A DNA stretch of 50,705 nucleotides from Candidatus Sumerlaeota bacterium (GCA_030156535.1 JASGMJ010000029.1:1-50705), one strand, 5' to 3'. Shown: positions 38,381-48,430, counted from the stretch's first letter. Program-made: numbers and translations. Notes: a model not told the origin generated them from the letters alone.

Positions 38381-40546
38381 ATGGGAATCGCTGACGCGAG
38401 AGACTGGACACTTGCCGACATCAACGCCAGACTCCCGGAGTTCGCCCCCTTGACGCCTGAAGCTCACGCCACCGACTCCGGTCAACCGCCGGCCCGCCCT
38501 GCCGGAACGGGGCGGCTGCGGCTCGGATTTCTCCTGCTGACGATCCTGCTGGCGGTGCTCTTTCTGCTGCGCATTCATCGTCTCGAAACCTTCTGGATCG
38601 ACGAGGCCTTCACGGCGTCGCTCGTGGCGCATTCCCCGGCCGAGGTCATCACCTACACGCGGTTCGACGCGCATCCGCCGGGCTACTACCTGTTGCTGAA
38701 ACTCTGGCAGATGCCTTTCCGCGCCGCCGGGATCACGCCAGGCGTTGTCGTCAATCGCGCGTTCAATGCCCCGTTCCTCTTCGGGTTGTTTGTGCTCGCC
38801 TGGGTGGCGGGCATCCGCCTGTTGGGGCGTGCGGGGGGCATCATGGCCGCCGTGTGTCTCGCTTTCGGAGCGCAGGCTCTCTACGTGGCGGGCGACATGC
38901 GGCACTATGCGATGCTCGTCTGCCTGTTGTTTGCCTGCTGGCTGATTCTGCTGCGCGAGTTTGGGCGCGGCACGCCTTCGCGCCGTTCGTCCACGATGGC
39001 GTGGCTGGGTTACTTTGCGATCGCAGCGCTTGTGTTGTGGACGCAACTTCTTGGCGGGATCTTTCTCTTCTTTCTGGGCCTGTTCTGGATCGTGCTGTGC
39101 GTGCTCAAGCGCGACGCGGCCCGGCGGGAGTTCCTCGTTGGCGGCTTTCTGGCGCAGGCAGCCGCGGTGCTCTGTTTTCTGCCGTGGGTGCCGGGGGCGC
39201 TTGCGAACACGCGCTACTTTGCCGTGGCCGGGAAGCCGTGGGCAATGGAGCCGAGCGTGGGAAATTTGCTTCTCACGCTGAATTACTGGATCGTCTACGG
39301 GCGCCGGACTCCCGTCCTTCCCGCGGAGTGGCGCGACCTTGTGATTGGCGTGGGCACGTGGGTGCTGCCGCTGGTTTTTCTGCCGCTCGCGATCTGGAAG
39401 CCGCGCACCGCCACGGCCGACCGCCGATTGCTGCTCGTGGGGGGGTCCGGCGTCGGGCTCGCCCTCGCGTTCACCCTGTTCCTGTGGATCGTGGCGCGGG
39501 TTGGATGGCTGCCGGTTTTCGAGGGGCCGCGCTATCCCGTGCTCATGCTGGGCCCGTACCTGTTCGGTCTCGCGGCGTTGGCCCGCTGGTCGCTCGAACG
39601 CCGCGCGCTCGATTGCCGCTGGCTGCCGGTCTTGCTGACGCCGTGGCTGCTGGCCGCGGTGATCGGCAACACGTACACGCTGGTGAGGATGAACCAGTCC
39701 ACTCTGGTGAACAGCTCGCGCGTCCTGCAGAGTTCCCTTCGCGCGGAAGATGGCTCGCTGAAGTACGACACGCTCTACTTCCTTCCCAGCGAGCTGATTC
39801 CCACCTACCAGGCATTCGTCCCCGAGTTGACGCTGCTGCCCATCGAGCAGCTCGCCGATCTTCCCGCCACGGAGAGCGAAGCGCTCGTTCTGCGCGTTCC
39901 CGTCTGGGAGCAGCTCCAGGCTCCGCGCCACTGGGCGTATCGTTCCGCGCTCCAGCGCGAGGTCTTCTCCGGGCGCCAGTACACGCTCAACATTCCCACC
40001 CTGGTGAAGAACTGGCCGGACTACTACCTCACGCATCTTCTCGACGTCGATCACACGGCATTGCGCGTGTTTGCCTCTGAAGAGCCGATGCGAGCTCTCG
40101 GCCGCGCGCCCGCCGAGGCCGCCGCCGTTGCCCTCCCCGAAGTGCAGCGCCGCGCCGACGGATGGCACGACCCCAGCATCGGCACCGACGGATGGCCGCA
40201 ACGCCACACGCAGGCCCCCGTTGCGACCGCCCGGTTCGACGACGCCGTTCCACCCGGCGATTACGTTCTGCATTTCGAGGGCGCCAACCCCTCCCATCCC
40301 GAAGGGAACACGGCCATTCACATCGCTTTCGGTGACGGCGCGCCGCTCGCCGTGCCGGAAATTCCAACCGGCGACTTCGCCGTGGAGATACCCGTGTCGT
40401 TTGCCGAAGCGCACGATCCGTTGCGCCTGCGGATCGAACGCGCCGTCTGGCGTCCCGTCGATCACGTCGAGGGTTCCAGCGACGCGCGCACGTATGGTTT
40501 TACGCTCCGAGCGCTTTACCTCACCCGCGCGGCCACAACTCCGTAG
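38381..40546 (+). CDS. GT39/ArnT-like membrane glycosyltransferase
   Basis: This 721-aa protein has about 10-12 helices in residues 48-430, then a soluble C-terminal region of about 290 residues. The GT-C hallmarks are ETFWIDEAFTASL, with the acidic pair in the first loop, and RFDAHPPGYYLLLKLW. Family enzymes move a sugar from a polyprenyl-phosphate donor to protein or lipid. The soluble C-terminal part contains beta-rich sequence (about 590-715) that could bind carbohydrate. The substrate is unknown. Other ATGs near 38381 exist; this one begins MGIADARDWTLAD. Confidence 0.82.
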   Translation: MGIADARDWTLADINARLPEFAPLTPEAHATDSGQPPARPAGTGRLRLGFLLLTILLAVLFLLRIHRLETFWIDEAFTASLVAHSPAEVITYTRFDAHPPGYYLLLKLWQMPFRAAGITPGVVVNRAFNAPFLFGLFVLAWVAGIRLLGRAGGIMAAVCLAFGAQALYVAGDMRHYAMLVCLLFACWLILLREFGRGTPSRRSSTMAWLGYFAIAALVLWTQLLGGIFLFFLGLFWIVLCVLKRDAARREFLVGGFLAQAAAVLCFLPWVPGALANTRYFAVAGKPWAMEPSVGNLLLTLNYWIVYGRRTPVLPAEWRDLVIGVGTWVLPLVFLPLAIWKPRTATADRRLLLVGGSGVGLALAFTLFLWIVARVGWLPVFEGPRYPVLMLGPYLFGLAALARWSLERRALDCRWLPVLLTPWLLAAVIGNTYTLVRMNQSTLVNSSRVLQSSLRAEDGSLKYDTLYFLPSELIPTYQAFVPELTLLPIEQLADLPATESEALVLRVPVWEQLQAPRHWAYRSALQREVFSGRQYTLNIPTLVKNWPDYYLTHLLDVDHTALRVFASEEPMRALGRAPAEAAAVALPEVQRRADGWHDPSIGTDGWPQRHTQAPVATARFDDAVPPGDYVLHFEGANPSHPEGNTAIHIAFGDGAPLAVPEIPTGDFAVEIPVSFAEAHDPLRLRIERAVWRPVDHVEGSSDARTYGFTLRALYLTRAATTP

Positions 40547-40644
40547 GAACCGGCTCCCCGCCCGCCGAAGCCGCCCCCACTTCCCCCTTGCCGGAGACGG
40601 GCGAAGGTGCTCCAGTCCGCGCCGATCGAAGAGAGTCCGCCGCG

Positions 40645-43170
40645 ATGACCGCCCCCACCACCACGATGCGCCCCGAAATCCTCGCTCCCGCCGGGAACGA
40701 GGAGATGGTGCGCGCCGCCATCGAGAACGGCGCCGACGCCATCTACTTCGGACTCCAGGACTTCAACGCCCGCCTGCGCGCCCACAACTTTGCCGCGGCC
40801 GACCTGCCGCGCCTGATGGCGATGCTCCACGAGCGCGGCGTGCGGGGCTACGTCACGCTCAACACGCTCGTCTTCTGCGGCGAACTCGCCGACTTTGCAC
40901 GCACGCTGCGCGTGTGCTCGGACGCCGGTGTGGACGCAATCCTTGTGCAGGACCTCGGCGCCGCCTGGCTCGCCAACCGCCTCGTGCCGCAGTTGCCGCT
41001 TCACGCTTCGACGCAGATGACGGTGACGTGCGCGGAGTCGGTCGCCGCGCTCGAACGCATCGGCCTGCGGCTCGAACGCATCGTGGCCGCACGCGAGCTC
41101 AGCCTGCGCGACCTGAAGAAAATCCGCGCGGGCACCGATCGCGAAATCGAGGTCTTCGTCCACGGCGCGCTCTGCGTCGCGTACAGCGGCCAGTGCCTGA
41201 CAAGCGAGGCGCTCGGCGGCCGCTCGGCCAATCGCGGCGAATGCGCCCAGGCCTGCCGCCTCCCCTACGACCTCATCGTCGACGGCGACCTCGCCAACAC
41301 CGAGGGGCGCAAGTACCTCCTCTCGCCGAAGGATCTCGCCGCGTGGGAGGACGTCGGCGAACTCGTCGATCTCGGCATCGCGAGCCTGAAGATCGAGGGG
41401 CGCCTGAAGTCACCTGAATACGTCGCGGCCACGGTGCGCGGCTATCGCGAGGCGGTGGACCTCGCGGCGGGCGGCGAAGTCCTCCGCATGAACGAGGAAA
41501 CGCGCCGCCGCTTCGAGATGACCTTCAGCCGCGGCTTCACCGCCGGCTACCTGCACGCCGTCGATCACCAGGCCGTTGTCGATGGCCTGTATCCGAAGAA
41601 GCGTGGGCTGCTGATCGGCAAAGTCGCCGCCGTGCGCAACGGCGGCGTTCTGGTGGAAGCAACCGGCCCCGTCAAACCCGGCGACGGCGTCGTCTTCGAT
41701 GCCGGGCGCCCCGATCTCGACGAGCAGGGCGGCCGCGTCTACACCATCGACTGCAACAACGACCGCCTCGAAGGCTTTGATCCGATCACCGACGGCGCGA
41801 AGGCAAAGCTGCTCCTCTCCTTCGGCAGTGGCCGCATCGACCTGACGCGCATTCATCCCGGCGACCGCGTCTGGAAGACAAGCGATCCCGCGCTTGATGC
41901 CGAAATCCGCGCCACTTTCACCGGCGAACGCATCCTGCACCATCGCCCCGTCAGCGCCCTCGTCGAAGGCCGCGCGGGCGCGCCGCTTCGTCTGACGCTG
42001 ACCGACGAGGACGGCCTCTGCGTTTCCATCGACGACACCGAGCCAGCCGAGGAAGCGCACCGTCATCCGCTGACGCCCGACGTTCTCCGCGAGCAACTCG
42101 GCCGCCTCGGCAACACACCGTTTGAACTCGCGCATCTCGACGTGCGCCTCGAAGGCGCCATCATGGTGCCCCGCAGCAGACTGAACGAACTGCGCCGCCG
42201 TGCCGCCGATGCCCTCGTTGAAGCGCGCCGCGCCCGGGGCACGCACCGCACCGCCGACGATTCCGCCACCGCCGCACTCGACCTCGCGCTGCCGCGCCGC
42301 GAGCTGCCTCCCGCCGCCGACTCGCGCCTCTCGGTGCTCTGCCGCTCGCTCGAACAAGTGCGCGCCGCCGTGGACTTCGGCGCGCTCGACACGATCTACA
42401 CGGACTTCGAAGACATCCGCCTGCATCGCGAGGCGCGCGCGCTCGTTCCCGCAAACGGGCCGCGCTTCGTGCCCGCCACGCTGCGCGTCGTGAAGCCCGG
42501 CGAGGCGGGCTTCGTCCGCAAGCTCATCGGCGCCGAACCCGACGCCGTGCTCGTACGCAGCCTCGCCGCGTGGCTGCTGCTGCGCACCGAAGCCCCCGCG
42601 CTGCCGCTCGTCGGCGATTATCCGCTCAACGTCGCCAATCACCTGACGGCGCAGTTGCTCATGGAGCGCGCAGGCTTCGAGTTCCTCACGCCGAGCTACG
42701 ATCTCAACATCGACCAGTTGCTCGACCTGCTGCGCCTCGCGCCCCCCGAATGGTTCGAGGCCACGATCCACCAACGCATGCCCCTCTTCCACATGGAGCA
42801 CTGTGTCTTCTGCCGCTATCTGAGCGACGGAACGGACTACACGAACTGCGGCCGCCCGTGCGAGAAACACGACGTGCGCCTGCGCGACCGCATGGGATTC
42901 GATCATCCGCTGAAGGCCGACGCCGGATGCCGCAACACGGTCTTCAACGCCGTGGCGCAAAGCGCGTCGGCCTACCTGCGGCCGCTGCTCGACGCCGGCG
43001 TGCGGCGCTTCCGCGTCGATTTGCTGACGGAGTCGGCGGCGGAGACGCACCAGGTGCTCGCGTCATACCTGTCGGCGGTTCGTGGCGAGCGCGACGGCTC
43101 GGCCCTGTGGCGCGAACTGCGTGCGTCCTCCAAACTCGGCGTCACACGCGGCAGCCTGGACCACGAGTAG
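40645..43170 (+). CDS. U32 peptidase-family protein (RlhA-like, with DUF3656)
   Basis: This 841-aa protein begins with the U32 barrel: ILAPAGNEEMVRAAIENGAD, AIYFGLQDFNAR, and VFVHGALCVAYSGQC. Four cysteines at 177, 184, 200 and 204 (x6, x15, x3 spacing) match the iron-sulfur Cys set of U32 proteins. A DUF3656-like region follows in the middle, and the C-terminal part holds another set, HMEHCVFCRYLSDG and NCGRPCEKHD. RlhA of E. coli acts in 23S rRNA C2501 hydroxylation, while other members modify tRNA, so a role in RNA modification is more likely than proteolysis. The ATG at 40645 follows GAAGAGAG. Confidence 0.9.
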   Translation: MTAPTTTMRPEILAPAGNEEMVRAAIENGADAIYFGLQDFNARLRAHNFAAADLPRLMAMLHERGVRGYVTLNTLVFCGELADFARTLRVCSDAGVDAILVQDLGAAWLANRLVPQLPLHASTQMTVTCAESVAALERIGLRLERIVAARELSLRDLKKIRAGTDREIEVFVHGALCVAYSGQCLTSEALGGRSANRGECAQACRLPYDLIVDGDLANTEGRKYLLSPKDLAAWEDVGELVDLGIASLKIEGRLKSPEYVAATVRGYREAVDLAAGGEVLRMNEETRRRFEMTFSRGFTAGYLHAVDHQAVVDGLYPKKRGLLIGKVAAVRNGGVLVEATGPVKPGDGVVFDAGRPDLDEQGGRVYTIDCNNDRLEGFDPITDGAKAKLLLSFGSGRIDLTRIHPGDRVWKTSDPALDAEIRATFTGERILHHRPVSALVEGRAGAPLRLTLTDEDGLCVSIDDTEPAEEAHRHPLTPDVLREQLGRLGNTPFELAHLDVRLEGAIMVPRSRLNELRRRAADALVEARRARGTHRTADDSATAALDLALPRRELPPAADSRLSVLCRSLEQVRAAVDFGALDTIYTDFEDIRLHREARALVPANGPRFVPATLRVVKPGEAGFVRKLIGAEPDAVLVRSLAAWLLLRTEAPALPLVGDYPLNVANHLTAQLLMERAGFEFLTPSYDLNIDQLLDLLRLAPPEWFEATIHQRMPLFHMEHCVFCRYLSDGTDYTNCGRPCEKHDVRLRDRMGFDHPLKADAGCRNTVFNAVAQSASAYLRPLLDAGVRRFRVDLLTESAAETHQVLASYLSAVRGERDGSALWRELRASSKLGVTRGSLDHE

Positions 43171-43259
43171 TGGTGAGCACATGAATGTGCCGGAACCCGC
43201 TTGAGCCCTCCCGTGTCCGAGCATAGCTTTGCGCTTCATTGGTGTCTCCGGGGGAATTC

Positions 43260-44396
43260 ATGAACTACCTGCTGCTGCTTGTTCCGCCCATTGTCTTCGG
43301 GTTTGCGGCCTACTTCATTGCGAAGGCGGCGACGGGGGGCGCGGCGGCGTGGGCCGAAAAGCGCGGCGTGCTCGACGAGCCCAACGTGCGGTCGAACCAC
43401 GAGGCGCCCACGCCACGGCTCGGGGGCGTGGGGTTGCTCGCGGGGCTGCTCGTGCCGCTGGCCGTGTTTGTTCCCCTGTACGGCGTGATCCAGGGCCTGA
43501 TGCGCTACACCGTGATCGACGAAACGCAATGGCTCGCCTGGGGCGGATTCGCGGCGGCGTGCCTGATCGCGTTCGCCGTCGGAGTGACCGACGACTTCCG
43601 GCCGCTGCCGCCGTTGGTCAAGCTCGGCGGCCAGTGCATTGCCGCCGCCGTGGCCGCCGCGTGCGGGCTGGCCGTGCGCCAGCTCCATCTTCCGTTCCTC
43701 GAACCCATCATGCTCCCCGCACCCGTTGGAATGGCGTTGGCCTTCGTCTGGGTGCTGCTCGTCATCAATGCCGTAAACTTCATGGACGGCGTGAACGGGC
43801 TCGCGGGGCGCGCGGGCTCGGTATTCGGAATTTTTCTGATCGGCTGCGGATTGAATCGCTCGTGGAGCATCGAAATCACCGTGCTCGGCGGCATTCTGTT
43901 CGGAGCGTGCAACGGTTTCCTGACGCACAATTATCCGCGCGCGCGGACGTTTCTGGGCGACGGCGGCAGCCACCTGCTCGGCGCCGCGCTGGCGGGGGGC
44001 GTGCTGCTGCTCGTGAACAACGACCTGCACAGCACGTGGACGTTTACCTCGGGCGGCACGGTGCCGCTGTTCGATCCGTTCCTGGCGGGGGTCATCGCGC
44101 TCTCGCCGCTGCTTTTCGACGTGCTGTACACGCTGGCGTGGCGGACGCGGCGCGGCGCGAACCCGCTCCAGCCCCACCGCGAGCATCTCTACCAGCGCTT
44201 TCACCGCGCCACCGGCTGCGATCACCAGCGCACCACCGAGTCCTTCGCCGTCGCGGTCTACATCGCGGCAGGCATCGGTTTTCTCTACGTGCGCTTCTCC
44301 GGCCCGGGCGACCCCGTGTGGCGGGTGCTGCTGATCGCGGCCGCGGCCGGGACGCTCGGATGGTGGTGGCGCGAAGTGCGCCGCGCGGAAGCCTGA
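43260..44396 (+). CDS. MraY/WecA-family undecaprenyl-phosphate sugar-phosphate transferase
   Basis: This 378-aa integral membrane protein of about ten helices transfers a UDP-sugar phosphate to undecaprenyl phosphate, starting a surface polysaccharide or wall precursor. Motifs are GVLDEPNVRSNHEAPTPRLG in the first cytoplasmic loop, VTDDFRPL, NFMDGVNGLAG (N173, D176, N179), ARTFLGDGGS, and HREHLYQRFH near the C terminus. The ATG at 43260 has GGGGGA six bases before it. The loop motifs suit WecA or the WbpL type more than MraY, since no mur genes are near. Confidence 0.9.
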   Translation: MNYLLLLVPPIVFGFAAYFIAKAATGGAAAWAEKRGVLDEPNVRSNHEAPTPRLGGVGLLAGLLVPLAVFVPLYGVIQGLMRYTVIDETQWLAWGGFAAACLIAFAVGVTDDFRPLPPLVKLGGQCIAAAVAAACGLAVRQLHLPFLEPIMLPAPVGMALAFVWVLLVINAVNFMDGVNGLAGRAGSVFGIFLIGCGLNRSWSIEITVLGGILFGACNGFLTHNYPRARTFLGDGGSHLLGAALAGGVLLLVNNDLHSTWTFTSGGTVPLFDPFLAGVIALSPLLFDVLYTLAWRTRRGANPLQPHREHLYQRFHRATGCDHQRTTESFAVAVYIAAGIGFLYVRFSGPGDPVWRVLLIAAAAGTLGWWWREVRRAEA

Positions 44397-44692
44397 CGGC
44401 CGTGGTGGGGCACGGCCTCATTCCTCCGCGCACCCTCGCGTTGCGGTTTCCATCGAAAAACCCGTGACGCTCCTTCCCTCCCTGGCTAAAGTTTTCGTGT
44501 GTCCGGTGGCAAAACGAGCGGACGCAGCGGAGTTGGGGAGCTTCTACTGATGCAATGGGTTTTGCGCCTTCCTGCTGAAGCCATTCTACTGAATGGCTAT
44601 TTTGCAATATTGCCAATGCAAAGCCCGACCCATCCCTCTGTATTGTACAGGCACTCCAACCCCCATCGGAAACTTCGGAGAAAGGTCTCACA
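44397..44692. other. Intergenic region leading into the accessory segment
   Basis: This gap of about 296 bp is locally AT-rich from about 44530 on and precedes a gene of lower GC. A ribosome site (AGAAAGG) lies before 44693. No gene or clear promoter is visible. Confidence 0.35.
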
Positions 44693-45619
44693 ATGCAACC
44701 TTCCATGGCAAAATCCCTGCGAAGATCATTCGGGGCTGTCCTGCTTGTATTGATTTCCCTCGTACCTCTCCAACAGGCCAGGGCCGAGGAACCGGAGGTG
44801 GTCTTCTCGAGTACCTGGGGCGAAAAGAGCGGCGACATCGGCCTGATCAATGTCCCGGAGCACGAGAAAGTCGGTCCTCTTTCCTTTTGCATAGAAGACG
44901 GGAATGTCTATTTGCTGGATACGGTGAATGAACGCATTCTTCAGATTGATCCACAAGGGCATAAGACTGTTCTCGCCGAAAGCATCGTCCCGAGCGCGAT
45001 CTGCCCCGATGGCGAAGGGGGCGTCTGGGTCCGCGTCGGAAACACCATTCAGCAAATAAACGCCAAAGGCGAATTCCAAACGGCGAAATCGATAAGTCCT
45101 TCCAATGGAAAACCCACCATCGAAGGCTACGGCGTTGAATTAATGAAAGACCCCGAAGGTGCTGTGCATTTCCGAGCACTGGATCAATCGAATGTTTCGA
45201 TTGATGAAGGCAAGAGCCTGAGCGGATCCAGTGAGGAATCCGAAACTCTCCATTACTTCGTCAAACGCTTATCGGGCACAGATGTTCGGCTTCTTGGCGA
45301 AACCGAGGATGGGAAGGTCCTCGTCAGTATTCCGATTCAGATTGATAATGGATATCCGGGAGCAGTCCTCTTTAAGGGATTCGATTCTTCCGGCAACCTA
45401 TACGTGGAAATGGAGTGCGTGGAAAAGGAGAACATTGCACTCGAAGTGCATTCCTATACACCGGGTGGGGAACGGCTGCGCGCCCTGCGACTCTTCAACG
45501 CGTATTTTTCAACGGTCTACAAGAAGACTGACATAACGCCCGATGGCAGTGTCTATCAGATGAAAACAACACCCGATGGTGTTGAAGTCCTATGCTACAA
45601 AGGAGGTGGCGAATCATGA
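44693..45619 (+). CDS. Exported beta-propeller-like protein
   Basis: This 308-aa protein has an N-terminal signal peptide (about residues 1-31, SFGAVLLVLISLVPLQQARA). The mature part shows repeated NHL/propeller-like blades such as FCIEDGNVYLLDTVNERILQ, GGVWVRVGNTIQQINAKG and FDSSGNLYVEMEC. No catalytic site is evident. Its stop overlaps the next ATG (45616-45619), so the two products are made together and may act as a pair. Codon use here looks less GC-rich than in the genes to the left. Confidence 0.75.
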   Translation: MQPSMAKSLRRSFGAVLLVLISLVPLQQARAEEPEVVFSSTWGEKSGDIGLINVPEHEKVGPLSFCIEDGNVYLLDTVNERILQIDPQGHKTVLAESIVPSAICPDGEGGVWVRVGNTIQQINAKGEFQTAKSISPSNGKPTIEGYGVELMKDPEGAVHFRALDQSNVSIDEGKSLSGSSEESETLHYFVKRLSGTDVRLLGETEDGKVLVSIPIQIDNGYPGAVLFKGFDSSGNLYVEMECVEKENIALEVHSYTPGGERLRALRLFNAYFSTVYKKTDITPDGSVYQMKTTPDGVEVLCYKGGGES

Positions 45620-48276
45620 AGATGCCACGAATGCTTTCCCTCTCCCTTCTTTGTGGTCTTATCTCGACGGTGTGGGCAGCGAATCAGTCTTATGACGGCA
45701 ATGTCTCACATGATGTAAATCGCGACCGCATCCTCTCGATTTCCGAAGATTATTCGACTCTCTACTATTACGTCGGCCCCGATAATATCGATTATTCCAG
45801 CTACACCGGTGCAACGTGTCCCGACCCAACGATAGGATGGAAGACCGGCATGAAGTATTGCTGGGGGGGCGAAGATTCCACCGCCGAGTACCTTCAGCGC
45901 ATGGATGAAGGCGATGGTGCCGGGAATAAGAACACCAGCGGGAGCTCCAGCACCGACACCTATTGCGCCGGGGCCGATTGCTCCGGAATGGCGTCGAACT
46001 GCTGGACTTCCGGGCGATACGCCACGTCGGGCTTTTCAAATATCAGCGATGATATTGACTGGGAAGACCTCCGCATGGGCGACTGCACCAACGATGCCGG
46101 TTCCCATATCAGGATCTTTGATTACTTTGTTTCTGATATAGACACCATTATGTTCTATGAATCGACATCAGGCAGTGGGGTGCTCTGGGCCTCCGTCCAT
46201 CGCTCTCTCCCCAGAGATACGGGATACGTCCCCATTCGATATAATGGCACCTATCAGGTGATCGACTATCCCGAACCCATCGTTACCTACGTGAAACGGA
46301 CCGGCGAGGAACGCGTCGAAGTGCGCTGGGACGGAGAGGCCGACACCGGATTCCGCCTCTATCAAAGCACCAACGGAACAGACTGGACGCTCGTTCGCGA
46401 TACGGACGACCTGACTCCCCCCACCCGATATTGCGAGGTTTCGGGCCTGACGCCGGATGTTCCTCTCTATTTCAAAATGACCTCGGTCAATACGGACGGA
46501 GAGACCGGCGATTCCGATATCGTTGCCATACAGCTCGATGGCTTTGCTCCGCGGGTGCTTCTTGTCGATGGCGCGGATCGCTATCGCGAGCAGTTTGGCG
46601 TCCACACCTTCCTGACCACGGTGGGGTCGGCACTGTCTGCCCAGGGCGCCGGGTTTGATTTCGCCTCCAATGAGGCCGTTATCGACGAGCAGATCGACCT
46701 GACCAGCTACGAGGCAGTCGTCTGGCTTGTCGCCGAGGATTCCACGTTTGACGAATCCTTTGCCTGGGCGGAACAGCTTCACCTGATGAACTATCTTGAG
46801 AATGGCGGGAGGCTCTTCGTCTCAGGTTCAGAAATCGGCTGGGATCTGGATTTCAAGGCCAACTCTTCCACCTGGAAGAATGGACACTCAAATGACGCGA
46901 CGTTCTATAATCAATTCCTGCGGGCCGATTATGTCGCTGATGATGCCGCAACCTATGCCGCAACCGGAGTCGCCTCGACGATCTTCGAGGGCCTGAACAT
47001 CACCTTTGATGATGGCACTCATGGAACCTATGATGTCGACTATCCCGATGTGCTCGCCCCCGTCAATGGTGGCATCACCGGTCTGAACTACAGCGGCGGA
47101 ACGGGCGGCGCTGCCTGTGTCTATGCAACAAGTCCGTCAGCGGGAACGATCATCAATATGGGTTTTGGGTTTGAAACGATCTATCCCGATTCCACACAAC
47201 GCGATGTCCTCGAGCGCATCTTTGGATACTTTGACATTCCCGTCGGAGCGCCCTGCCTCAAGACGGCAACGCAATCCGCCCCCGATGCCGTCACCCTCAC
47301 TTGGGAAGGTCATGCATCCCAAGGCTTTCGCGTCTATCAGAAGCAGGGGGCCGCAGGCTGGTCGCTCGTCGCCGACGAAGGAACTCTCGGGCCCACCGCC
47401 CGCCAGCATACCATCACTGGCCTCTCTGCCGGAACGATGCTCTCCTATCGTGTCCAGGCCATAAACGGTTCGGAAGCCAGCCTCGATTCCGACGTCTACT
47501 GCGTCTCCCTCGGGGCCGCCGCCGAAAAGGTCCTCATCGTTGATGGCTATGACCGCTGGAACGATCAATCCGGCGGATCAAACCACACTCTGGTTATGAA
47601 CCTGGCCGGAGCGCTGGCCGCCAACGCAGCCCCTTTCGATACCTGCACCAACGAATCAGCCGTCGCCGGAGCCGTGGCCCTGACCGACTATGCATCGATC
47701 ATGTGGATGTGCGGCGAAGAAGCCACCGAGCATGAATCCTTTGGTGCCGCCGAACAAGCCCTGCTCGAAGGCTACCTCAAAGGCGGCGGAAAGCTCTTCG
47801 TCTCCGGGTCAGAAATCGGTTGGGACCTGGTCGAAAAGCCCGGCGCCCTCAATCCCTATTCAAACGGAACCGCCAACGACACCCCATTCTTCCAGGATTT
47901 CCTCAAAGCCCGCTATCTGAACGATGACGCCGAAACTTATCAGGGACGTGGCGTCGCCGGCACAAATTTCGAAGGCATTACCTTCAACTTTGACGACGGC
48001 ACTCATGGCACCTACGACGCCAACTATCCCGACATCTTCGGCACCAACGGCGGCAGCCTTCCCTGCCTCTATTACGGACCATCGGGCTCGGACATCGCTG
48101 GCATCGAATTTACGGGAACATTCACCGGAGGCTCTGCTGAAAGTCAGCTCGTCCACTTTGGGTTCCCCATCGAGACCGTGTATGATCCGGCCGAATGCGC
48201 GGAGCTTGTCGGCGCAGTGCTCGACTACTTCAGCTCCTCGGCAGGCGTCAGCGGATGGATCGTGCTCGGCGAATAA
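45616..48276 (+). CDS. Secreted NlpC/P60-like cysteine hydrolase with duplicated Fn3 and glutaminase-fold-like modules
   Basis: This 886-aa protein has a signal peptide (LSLSLLCGLISTVWA). A catalytic-looking domain resembles NlpC/P60 peptidoglycan hydrolases: AGADCSGMASNCW with C122, LRMGDCTNDAGSHIRIF with H164. From about residue 225 two copies of a module of about 327 residues follow. Each is an Fn3-like domain and then a domain opening with VLLVDG or VLIVDG and containing FVSGSEIGWDL (residues 401 and 728) and FDDGTHGTYD. These second domains recall class I glutamine amidotransferase-like/golvesin-type modules seen beside exopolysaccharide lyases. The ribosome site is a perfect AGGAGG nine bases before the ATG. 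The target could be cell wall or a peptide; this is inference. Confidence 0.8.
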   Translation: MKMPRMLSLSLLCGLISTVWAANQSYDGNVSHDVNRDRILSISEDYSTLYYYVGPDNIDYSSYTGATCPDPTIGWKTGMKYCWGGEDSTAEYLQRMDEGDGAGNKNTSGSSSTDTYCAGADCSGMASNCWTSGRYATSGFSNISDDIDWEDLRMGDCTNDAGSHIRIFDYFVSDIDTIMFYESTSGSGVLWASVHRSLPRDTGYVPIRYNGTYQVIDYPEPIVTYVKRTGEERVEVRWDGEADTGFRLYQSTNGTDWTLVRDTDDLTPPTRYCEVSGLTPDVPLYFKMTSVNTDGETGDSDIVAIQLDGFAPRVLLVDGADRYREQFGVHTFLTTVGSALSAQGAGFDFASNEAVIDEQIDLTSYEAVVWLVAEDSTFDESFAWAEQLHLMNYLENGGRLFVSGSEIGWDLDFKANSSTWKNGHSNDATFYNQFLRADYVADDAATYAATGVASTIFEGLNITFDDGTHGTYDVDYPDVLAPVNGGITGLNYSGGTGGAACVYATSPSAGTIINMGFGFETIYPDSTQRDVLERIFGYFDIPVGAPCLKTATQSAPDAVTLTWEGHASQGFRVYQKQGAAGWSLVADEGTLGPTARQHTITGLSAGTMLSYRVQAINGSEASLDSDVYCVSLGAAAEKVLIVDGYDRWNDQSGGSNHTLVMNLAGALAANAAPFDTCTNESAVAGAVALTDYASIMWMCGEEATEHESFGAAEQALLEGYLKGGGKLFVSGSEIGWDLVEKPGALNPYSNGTANDTPFFQDFLKARYLNDDAETYQGRGVAGTNFEGITFNFDDGTHGTYDANYPDIFGTNGGSLPCLYYGPSGSDIAGIEFTGTFTGGSAESQLVHFGFPIETVYDPAECAELVGAVLDYFSSSAGVSGWIVLGE
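46291..48240 (+). repeat. Tandem duplication of a ~981-bp Fn3 plus amidotransferase-like module
   Basis: The two copies share FVSGSEIGWDL (46816 and 47797, 981 bp apart) and FDDGTHGTYD. They also share the Fn3 segments GFRLYQ/GFRVYQ and the VLLVDG/VLIVDG openings. The copies have diverged, so the duplication is not recent. Confidence 0.8.
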
Positions 48277-48308
48277 GCCAACGCCGGGCACCACCCCAAC
48301 GAGAACTC

Positions 48309-48347
48309 ATCGCCATCCCTCGCCCTGCTTCTGCGAGGAATGGCGAT
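48309..48347 (+). terminator. Possible terminator after the NlpC/P60-like gene
   Basis: ATCGCCATCCCTCGC (48309-48323) pairs with GCGAGGAATGGCGAT (48333-48347) with one mismatch, giving a 15-bp stem and a 9-nt loop. TCTCTCT follows, not a clean T-run. It lies 32 bp after the stop. Confidence 0.45.
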
Positions 48348-48430
48348 TCTCTCTAAACCCCGTCGCAAGGCCCAGCTCTTGGCGCTGTTCGGTCCGTTGC
48401 TCAGTTGAACCCGGCAAGAGGAATCCTGCC

